NCBI RefSeq assembly: GCF_009856605.1
Contig: NZ_CP047242.1
Location: 3,292,001 to 3,356,000, forward strand
Length of the DNA: 64,000 nucleotides
DNA from: Trichormus variabilis 0441
GTDB taxonomy: Bacteria; Cyanobacteriota; Cyanobacteriia; Cyanobacteriales; Nostocaceae
Direction: 5' to 3'
In this document: positions 1 to 10,400 of the stretch, one piece after another
Numbering within the stretch: the first letter of the stretch is position 1
How the letters are laid out: every line of letters starts with the position of its first letter
Notes under the pieces: generated by a model
What the model was told of the DNA's origin: nothing
Database searches by the model: none
What the model saw: the letters and a program-made list of their open reading frames with translations, nothing else
Translations under genes and position numbers: made by a program

Positions 1-1
1 A

Positions 2-1387
2 TTAGGCGCTTTTAATCATTCCCAAGAAAAGTATGCTTTGGAGAATTTTTGGGAGCAATATCATATTTCTCCCCGCTATCAACAATTATTTTCTAGATGG
101 TTGCAAATATTAATAGAACAGGGTCAACTACAACAACAGGAGGGTTTATTTACTGGGTTAGTGCCATGTTCACAAAATTATATTGATGAACATTTAGCCG
201 AAGTTAGAGCGAGGTTTGCTGCTTCATCTTTAGTAGATTTAGATTTAGTACAACGCTGTGGGGAAAATTTAGCTGCTATTGTTACAGGTGAACAGGAGCC
301 ATTAGAGATTTTCAATGAACTGGTTTACCAAAAAGAAAACAAAGCTTCATATTCAGAATCTCCCTTAATTAATTATTACAACTCTATCTTGCGCTCAAGC
401 TTGGAACAGATAGTCAAGTCTTTACCATCATCTGTTCATCTGAGAGTTCTAGAAATTGGTGCGGGTACTGGTGTATCTACACAAGCATTATTACCTTTAT
501 TGCCGCCTCAACAAACCAACTATACTTTTACTGATATTGGTAGCGGCTTTTTGACTCAAGCCCAACAAAAGTTTCAGGAATATCCATTTGTTGAATATCG
601 ATTATTAGATATAGACAAGCCCCCAACTGAGCAAGGATTTGAGCAGTACAGCTTTGATGTCATCATAGCTACTAATGTTCTCCACGCAACTCAGAACATT
701 GATCAAACCCTGCATCATGTACGCTCTTTATTAGCTCCTGGGGGTTTCCTTTTAGTGTGGGAAATAACTCAACCTAAAATCGATTTTGATATTAGTTGGG
801 GTTTGCTATTGAAACCTTTAGATGATCAAAGACGCGACCCAGGTCAGCCTTTTATTATCAAGGACCAGTGGTTTGCAGCACTACAAGCTCAAGATTTTGT
901 TCAAGTTGCTGCGTTTCCTGAAAATGAAGCATTTGAGCATCAGATTATTATGGCTCAAGCTGCTGTGTCCACTGCATTTAGCAGCAAATCTGGACAGCAA
1001 GAAACTAAGACAAAATCAAATATTTCATTACCAATAAAGCCGGATAGCTTGCAGCCAGAAAAATTATCTACTCTACATTCAAGACCTAATTTAGCCAATT
1101 CATATATAGCTCACCGTGATGAAATTGAGCAGAAAATTGCCGATATTTGGCAAGAATCATTGGGAATTAATCAGGTGGGAATCCATGATGATTTTTTTGA
1201 ACTAGGAGGAGATTCCTTAATCGCTGTTCAAATTCTCTCAAGATTACGAAATACGTTTGCTATTGGCTTAAATGTCGCCAGTTTGTTTGCATCTCCCACG
1301 ATAGCGGAAATAGCACTAAAGATAGGAAAATCTCTAGAACCCGATACGAACTCCAGTGCATTTGATCGAGAAGAAATAGCAATTTGA
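2..1387 (+). CDS. PKS C-terminal part: C-methyltransferase and acyl carrier (partial)
   Basis: The reading frame is open to the left edge, so this is the C-terminal end of a larger synthase; the in-frame TTG at 38 is not a credible start. A SAM-dependent methyltransferase domain lies at about residues 110-270 of the visible part, with the glycine-rich loop EIGAGTG and downstream NVLHAT and APGGFLLVWE motifs. It resembles the C-methyltransferase domains of type I PKS. A carrier domain follows directly (GGDSL, serine is the phosphopantetheine site), with no ketoreductase or enoylreductase between. The tail after the carrier may dock to the next protein. The next gene starts 51 bases on with a docking domain, so the alpha-methylated chain is probably handed to it. 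Inference: an NRPS-embedded methyltransferase is possible, because the preceding domains are out of view. Confidence 0.8.
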   Translation, partial: LGAFNHSQEKYALENFWEQYHISPRYQQLFSRWLQILIEQGQLQQQEGLFTGLVPCSQNYIDEHLAEVRARFAASSLVDLDLVQRCGENLAAIVTGEQEPLEIFNELVYQKENKASYSESPLINYYNSILRSSLEQIVKSLPSSVHLRVLEIGAGTGVSTQALLPLLPPQQTNYTFTDIGSGFLTQAQQKFQEYPFVEYRLLDIDKPPTEQGFEQYSFDVIIATNVLHATQNIDQTLHHVRSLLAPGGFLLVWEITQPKIDFDISWGLLLKPLDDQRRDPGQPFIIKDQWFAALQAQDFVQVAAFPENEAFEHQIIMAQAAVSTAFSSKSGQQETKTKSNISLPIKPDSLQPEKLSTLHSRPNLANSYIAHRDEIEQKIADIWQESLGINQVGIHDDFFELGGDSLIAVQILSRLRNTFAIGLNVASLFASPTIAEIALKIGKSLEPDTNSSAFDREEIAI

Positions 1388-1438
1388 GTCAAAAATAATT
1401 TTAAATTACGCATTAGCTGGAGTGGAGGTAAGATTGCT

Positions 1439-4400
1439 GTGAATATTGAACAATTGGTGTTTGATTTAAATCAAAAAGGTGTGAAGTTGTGGGTTGAAGG
1501 TGAGCAGTTACGCGCTAATGCTCCCAAGGGAGTATTAACCCTAGAAACTCGTGATTTATTAGCCAAAAATAAAGCAGAACTTATTTCGTTACTGCACGAA
1601 AAAACTACTAACACCAACAAAGATTTATCCCTAATCACAACCGAACGTCCTCAGCACTTACCTCTTTCTTTTGCCCAAGAACAACTTTGGTTATTAAACC
1701 AGTTGGAACCAAATAACCCCTTCTACAATGAACAAGTAGCTTTAAAACTTCATGGTCAGTTGAACATTGTGGCACTAGAGCAAAGCCTCAATATAGTGGT
1801 CGCTCGCCACGAAGTATTACGTACTAACTTTCACACTATCAATGAGCAACCAGTCCAGGTAATTGCTGATAGTTTAAATTTAAGTTTGCCAATAGTAGAT
1901 TTAACTCATTTACCTGTCAATGAAAGAGAAATTGCTTGCCAAAAATTAGCTTCCCAAGAAGCTAATCACCCCTTTGACCTGGTTAATTCTCCTTTAGTTC
2001 GAGCTTCTGTGATTAAACTTACAGAGGTGGAACACGCTTTACTAATCACAATACATCACATTATTTTTGATGGTTGGTCAATGGGCGTATTAATGGGCGA
2101 GTTAGCAACAATTTACTCAGCATTATGTAATAGTTCATCCCCAAATTTGCCTGAGTTACCAATTCAGTATGCTGACTTTGCTATTTGGCAACGTCAACGC
2201 TTGCAAAAGGAAGCACTGCAAACCCAACTTGATTACTGGAAGCAACAACTCAAAAATGCTCCCAACTTACTAGAGTTACCCACAGACAGACCAAGACCAG
2301 CCATTCAAACTTATCGGGGTGCAACTCACTATGTGGAATTATCAAATGAACTCAGCCAAGCCCTGACCCAATTCAGTAGGCAAGAGGGAGCTACCCTATT
2401 CATGACGCTGTTTACAGCTTATGCCACTTTGCTTCATCGCTACACAGGACAAGATGACATTGTGGTGGGTACGCCTCTGGCTAACCGCGATCGCCTGGAG
2501 CTTGAAGGGTTAATTGGCTTTTTTGTCAATACTTTAGTTTTACGTGCTGATTTATCTGGCAATCCCAGTTTTCAGGAGTTGCTGAGTCGAGTGCGACGGG
2601 TGACGCTGCAAGCTTACACTCATCCAGATTTGCCCTTTGAAGAGTTGGTTAAGGCATTGCAGCCACAGCGAGACCTCAGCCATACACCACTGTTTCAGGT
2701 GATGTTTGTCTTGGAAAATGCACCGACATCTGAGGCAGAACTGGCTGGGCTAACCCTGAGTCCATTGGGGACACAAAGGACAACGGCTAAGTTTGATTTG
2801 ACTTTATTTATTAAAAATACTCCCTCTGGGCTATTAGCTATATGGCAATACAACACAGACTTGTTTGACTCCAGCACCATAGAACGGATGGCAGGTCATT
2901 TTGTCACCTTACTTGCAGGTGTTGTTGCCAACCCACAGCAACAAATTTCCCAATTGCCCTTGCTGACACAAGTTGAGCAACAACAGTTGTTAGTAGAGTG
3001 GAATAATACTCAGGTAAATTATCCCCCTCATCAATCTATCTCTCAGTTATTTGAGGAACAGGTTCAGCGTACACCCGATGCTGTAGCGGTGGAGTTTGGT
3101 AATCAACAACTGACTTACTCTCAATTAAATAGCCGCGCTAACCAGTTGGCGCACTACTTGAGGTCTTTAGGCGTTAAACCCGATGTATTGGTAGGGTTAT
3201 GTGTCGAGCGTTCCTTAGAAATGGTCGTGGGACTATTAGGGATTCTCAAAGCAGGTGGGGCATATCTGCCACTAGACCCAGAGTATCCCACTGAACGCCT
3301 GAGTTTTATGTTAGAAGATGCTCAAGTTTCAGTACTACTCACCCAGCAGTTACTCCTCGACAGACTGCCGTCCTATGAAAAGGCAGGGGAGCAGGGAGCA
3401 GGGGAGCAGGGGGAAAAATTACTTACAACTTATCAAGCACAACTTGTTTGTTTAGATACTGACTGGCAATTAATTTCTCACTCCAGCCAGGAAAATCCTA
3501 TCACAGATGTACAAGCAGATAACTTAGGGTATGTAATTTATACCTCTGGTTCTACAGGTAAGCCCAAGGGTGTAGCCATGAATCAGCTTTCCTTGTGCAA
3601 CTTAATTTTATGGCAACTGCAAAATACAAAAATTTCTCATGGGGCGAAAACCCTGCAATTTGCACCTATTAGCTTTGATGTCTCCTTCCAAGAAATCTTT
3701 TCTACTTGGTGTTCTGGTGGGACATTGTTGTTAATTACAGAGGAATTGCGCCGTGATGCTTTGGCTTTGTTGGGTTTGATTCAAGAAAAAGCTGTGGCAA
3801 GATTGTTTCTTCCTTTTGTGGCGTTACAGCAATTAGCTGAAGTTGCTGTGGATAGTGGATTAGTTAATAGTCACCTCAAAGAAATCATCACGGCTGGGGA
3901 ACAGTTGCAGATTACTCCAGTGATCGCTCAATGGTTCAGTCAATTAAATCACTGTACATTACACAATAACTATGGGCCATCGGAAACTCATGTAGCCACT
4001 AATTTTACGTTAGATAATTCAGTGGAAACTTGGCCATTACTTCCTCCAATTGGTAAGCCAATTACTAATACAAAAATCTATATCTTAGATAATTATTTAC
4101 AGCCTGTACCTATCGGTGTACCGGGAGAATTGTACATTGGTGGTGTTTCTCTAGCCAGAGGCTACCTCAAACGCCCTGAGTTGACCCAGGAAAAATTTAT
4201 CCCTAATCCTTTTGAGCAGGGACAAGGAAGCAGGTTATATAAAACTGGAGATTTAGCCCGCTACTTGCCAGATGGCAATATTGAATACCTTGGGCGTATT
4301 GACAATCAAGTAAAAATACGAGGCTTCCGCATTGAGTTAGGGGAAATTGAAGCAGCATTAAGTCAATATAGGGATGTGCAAGCCGCTTGTATCATTCCCC

Positions 4401-7400
4401 GTGAAGATACCCCCGGTGATAAACGCCTAGTGGCTTACGTGGTAGCACATCAGGATTCTACAACCACAATGGGCGAACTGCGGCAATTTCTCAAAGCCAA
4501 GTTACCAGAGTACATGGTTCCCAGCACCTTTGTGATGTTGGATGCCTTACCTCTAACGCCTAGCGGTAAATTAGACCGTCGCGCCTTACCTGCACCGGAT
4601 TTAGACAACGAAATTACAGACAAATATGTTGCCCCACGGAACCCAACAGAAGAACTGTTAGCCCAAATTTGGGCGCAAGTACTGAAAGTAGAGAAAGTAG
4701 GCATTCATGATAACTTCTTTGATCTTGGGGGACATTCCCTACTAGCAACGCAACTCATTTCACGTATCCGCAACGTTTTTAAAGTAGAACTCCCTTTGCG
4801 TGAGTTGTTTGCCAGTGCAACAATCAGCGAATTGGCGCGATCGCTTGAGCAGTTACAACAAAATGACTTAGAATTGTCTGCACCGCCCATTGTCCCAAGA
4901 ACCAAGAATACAGACTTACCACTGTCTTATGCTCAACAGCGTTTATGGTTTTTAGACCAGTTTGAGCCGAATAGCCCTTCTTACAATATTCCTGTAGCTT
5001 TGCGTTTAGTGGGAACTCTCAACCAAGCCGCTTTGGAGCAAAGCTTACAAGATATTATTCATCGTCATGAAGCGCTACGCACCAACTTTGTGACGGTTGA
5101 GGAAAAAGCGACTCAAGTGATTTGGGGATTGGGGACTGGGGATTGGGGATTGGGGACTGGGGATTGGGGACTGGGGATTATATCAGTTGTTGATTTGCAG
5201 CATTTACCTACAACTGAACAAGAAAGTGTTTTACAGGACTTGGCGCAAGAACAGGGGCAAATATCTTTCAATTTGGCCAATGAACCATTAATCAGAGTGA
5301 CATTAGTGGTGTTATCAGAAACTGAACACGCTTTATTTGTGTGTATGCACCACATTGTTTCTGATGGCTGGTCTATGGGTGTGTTTGTCCAAGAACTAGC
5401 CGCCCTGTACGATGCTTATTCCGAAGATAGGCAGTCACCGTTAACACCATTAGCGATTCAGTACGCAGATTTTGCTATTTGGCAGAGAGACTGGTTGCAG
5501 GGAGATGTACTACAAAAGCAACTGAGTTACTGGCAGCAACAACTGGCAAATGCTCCTACTTTGTTGTCCCTACCCACAGACAGACCTAGACCATCGGTGC
5601 AGACTTTCCCTGGAGCATATCAGGAGTTTGCGCTGTCGGTTGAGTTAACCCAGAAGTTGGTAACACTGAGCCAAGAGCAAGGTTGTACCCTGTTTATGAC
5701 TCTGTTGGCAGCTTACGATACCCTACTTTATCGCTACACAGGACAATCAGATATTTTGGTGGGTTCGCCAATTGCTAACCGCGATCGCCTGGAGGTTGAA
5801 GGGCTAATTGGCTTTTTTGTCAATAGCTTGGTCATGCGTACCAATTTGGCTGGTAATCCCAGTTTCTATGAGTTAATGGGTCGTGTTCGAGATATGGCAA
5901 TGGATGCCTACGCCCATCAAGACTTGCCTTTTGAAATGCTGGTAGAAGCATTGCAGCCAGAACGTGACCTCAGCCATACACCACTGTTCCAGGTCATGTT
6001 TGTTCTGCAAAATACCCCCATGTCCCCCATAGAGTTGACTGGGCTAACGGTGACTCCATTGGTTATAAAAGGCTCCACGGCTAAGTTTGACCTGACATTA
6101 TCAATGCAGAACACTGACACTGGTCTAGTGGGTGCGTGGGAATACAACACTGATTTGTTTGATGCCAGCACTATCGAGCGTATGGCTGGGCATTTTGTGA
6201 CATTGCTGGAAGGCATTGTGACCAATCCCCAACAGCGAATCTCCCAATTGCCACTGTTGACAGCCGTGGAACAACAACAATTACTGGTGGAGTGGAACAA
6301 CACTCAAGTAGAGTATCCCATTGATAAGTGTCTGCATCAGTTGTTTGAGGAGCAAGTCCAGCGCACCCCCCATGCTGTAGCAGTGGAATATGAAAACCAA
6401 CAACTCACTTATGACCAATTAAATCGCCGCGCCAACCAATTAGCACATTACTTGCAGTCCTTGGGTGTAAAACCAGAGGTGTTGGTAGGTATTTGTGTGG
6501 AACGTTCTCTAGATACGGTAGTAGGGCTATTGGGAATACTGAAAGCTGGTGGTGCTTATGTACCCCTTGACCCTAATTATCCGGTTGAACGCCTGAGTTA
6601 TATGTTGGCAGATTCACAATTACCAATATTACTGACTCAAAAGCACTTATTAAAACAGCTACCAAACAACCAAACACAAACAATTTGCCTAGATGAAGAT
6701 TGGCAAAAATTGGCTAATTACTCTGATGAAAACCCTTGTAGCCAAGTTAAATCAGACAATTTAGCTTACATAATTTACACTTCTGGTTCTACAGGTAAAC
6801 CCAAGGGAACTATGATTGTCCATCGTGGAGTGGTGAATTATTTAAGTTGGTGTACAAAAGCTTATGATGTTGCCGCAGGAGTTGGTTCCACTGTCAATTC
6901 TTCCCTGAGCTTTGATGCTACTATTACCAGCTTATTTTCTCCTTTATTGGTAGGAGCTAAAGTATTACTTTTACCAGAGGAAGAAGAAATAGAAGCACTG
7001 AAAACAGCATTGTGTTCTGGGACTAAGTTTAGCTTGGTAAAAATCACCCCGGCTCATTTAGAAATTCTCAGCCATTTATTTACTTCAGAAGCAGTTAATA
7101 TTCAAGCCCAAGCATTTATTATTGGCGGGGAAGCTTTATCAGAAAAAATAGCTTCTTTCTGGAAAAAACGCGCACCAGAAACTAAATTGATTAACGAATA
7201 TGGCCCTACAGAAACCGTCGTAGGATGCTGTATTTACGAGGTGGAAAAACTTGGCTATCCAGGTAGTAATATTCCCATTGGTCGCCCCATAGCCAACACC
7301 CAACTTTACATCCTAGATTCACATCTCCAACCAGTACCCATAGGTGTACCAGGTGAATTGTACATTGGCGGGGATGGTGTAGCTAGAGGTTACCTCAATC

Positions 7401-10400
7401 GCCCAGAACTCACCCAACAAAAATTTATCCCCAATCCTTTTGAGAAGTCACAAGGCAGTAGATTATATAAAACCGGAGATTTAGCACGTTATCTCAGTGA
7501 TGGTAATATCGAATACCTGGGACGCATTGATGATCAGGTAAAAATTCGCGGCTTCCGTATCGAACTTGGAGAAATTGCCGCAGTTCTCAACACTCACCCC
7601 CAAGTTAAACAAGCGGTAATGATTGTTACGGAAGATATTCACGGTAATAAACGGTTAGTGGCTTATGTAGTGACTAGTGATGAGTCTTTAAGCACTAACC
7701 AATTGCGGCAATTCCTCAAGCAACAGCTACCGGAATATATGATACCCAGTGGCTTTGTCACCTTAGAAAGCATACCATTAACACCCAATGGCAAAATAGA
7801 CCGCAAAGCACTACCAACACCTGACGGGGAAATTTACCGGGAAAGTGAATATGTCGCACCGCGAACACCTATAGAGCAAACTTTAACTAATATTTGGCAA
7901 CAACTTTTATTAAAAGAAAAAGTCAGCATCCACGACAATTTCTTTGAAATTGGTGGTGACTCTATCTTGAGTATTCAAGTTGTTTCTCGCGCCAAAAATG
8001 CTGGAATACAAATCACGCCCAAACAGATATTTCAAAACCAAACCATCGCCGAACTTGCTCAGGTGGCGAATACAACGGTCAGTGTTGAATCTAAACAAGG
8101 CGTAGTTACTGGAATTGCACCGCTCACACCGATTCAACATTGGTTTTTTGAGCAAAATCAGCAAGATTCACACCACTATAATCAGTCAGTTTTATTACAA
8201 GTTCCCAATAATCTGCAAAGTGAATTAATTGCCATAGCCGTGCAGAAATTACTAGAGCATCATGATGCTTTACGTTTAAAATTCACATCCGTTGCAGATG
8301 AATACAAACAAACAAATCAAGGGTTGGATGATAGCGTACCTTTTACCGTAGTTGATTTATCATCTGTCCCTAAAGATGAACAAGCACAAACTCTAGAAAA
8401 AATTGCCGCCAAATATCAGGCAAGTTTAGACTTGGCAACAGGGGCAATAATGCAAACGGTGATGTTTAACTTGGGTAATGACAGTGATGCCAGGTTACTC
8501 ATTATTGTGCATCACTTAGCTGTAGATGGTGTAAGTTGGCGCATTTTATTATCGGATTTAGAAGAAATATATCAACAATTAATTACGCCAAAACCTGTAG
8601 ATTTAAGTGCAAAAACCACAGCATTTATTGATTGGGCAGAAAAATTAAATAATTATGCCCAATCAGCAACTATCAAAGATGAATTAGACTACTGGTTAAA
8701 CCAATCTTGGTCTGAAATCACACCACTACCATTAGATTATGGTGACATTCCACAAGAAAACACAGTGGGTAATTCTGATTGTGTGTCAGTAATATTAAGC
8801 CATCAAGAAACTCAGAGTCTTTTGCTGTCGGCAAATGAAGCTTACAACACACAAATCAATGATATATTGCTCAGTGCTTTAGCAATTTCTATTACAGAGT
8901 GGACAGGAAATTCAACGGTAATTGTGGACTTAGAAGGACATGGCCGAGAAGAACTGTTTGCCGATGTAGATTTATCACGGACTGTAGGTTGGTTTACCAG
9001 TTTATTTCCTGTGTTATTGCAACTCCCTGCATACAAGCAAACGGGAGAAATTATCAAATCAATCAAGGAGCAATTACGGGCAATTCCTCATCGGGGAATT
9101 GGTTATGGTATATTGCGTTACTTGTGTAAAGATAGTAATGTCAAGGAAAAAATCCAGACAGTTCCTACTGCGGAAATCAGTTTTAACTATTTGGGACAAT
9201 TTGACCAAGTACAATCAGAAACTGGTTGGAAATTTGCCCCAGAAACTACCGGGTCTGTCCAAAGTTTAAAGCAGACTCGTAATCATTTATTAGATATCAA
9301 TGCTCTGGTAATAGATGGTAAATTACGCATTGAATGGACTTACAATAGTCATGTTCATGCTCGTTCCACAGTAGAGAAATTAGCACAGAGCTATCTTCAA
9401 GCGATCGCCTCCATCATAGAACATTGTCAATTAGCAGAAAATAGAGGCTTTACACCAAGCGATTTCCCAGATGCACAGTTAAATCAATCACAACTGGATG
9501 AGTTATTAACTCACTTCCCCAGTCACAATATTGAATCAATTTATCAGCTTTCTCCTTCACAACAGGGAATGCTATTCGAGACTTTAGCTGCTTCTGCATC
9601 GGGGATACATCTGGAACAGTGCATTTTAAACTTGCAAACAGAAGTAGACGTGTTAGCCTTTGCCAAAGCTTGGCAACGTGTGAGCGATCGCCATTCGATT
9701 CTAAGAACGGCTTTTGTGTGGGAAAATCAAAATGAGCCTCTGCAAGTTGTACTCAAGCAAGTGGAACTTCCACTAGAGCAACAAGATTGGCGCGGACTTT
9801 CTCCATCCCAGCAGCAGGAAAAATTAGAAACCTATGTCAGTGCAGACCGACTGCACGGTTTCGATATGACTCAAGCGCCTCTGATGCGTTTGGCTCTTTT
9901 CCAAGTAGCCTCGAATGCTTATCAATTCGTCTGGACTTCTCACCACATTCTTACAGATGGATGGAGTACACCTCTCATCTTCCAGGAAGTTTTTGCGTTA
10001 TACACAGCATTTAGCAAAGGTCAAGATTTATCACTGAAGCCCAGTCATCCCTACAGAAATTACATTGCTTGGCTCAAACAGCAGGATTTGTCCCAAGCTG
10101 AAGCATTCTGGCGAAACAAACTCCAAGGTTTCAAAAGCCCGACTCCATTGGGAATAGAAGCTGAACCTATGACTTTTTCTGATGGGGAAGAACGCTATGG
10201 TGAACAAAAAGCCCGTCTGTCAGCTTCAGCAACAGCAGCATTACAGTCTTTGGTCAGGAAACATCACTTGAGCTTAAATATTCTAGTTCAAGGGGTTTGG
10301 GGCTTGCTGTTGAGTCGTTATAGCGGTCTGGAAGATGTGGTATTTGGCGCGACTTTCTCTGGTCGTCCACCAGAATTGGTAGGGTCTGAATCCATGCTGG

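Noticed and set aside
5917..6303. 128-residue antisense frame inside the NRPS
   Set aside because: Shadow frame opposite a conserved C domain; repeats of the same kind appear opposite C1.
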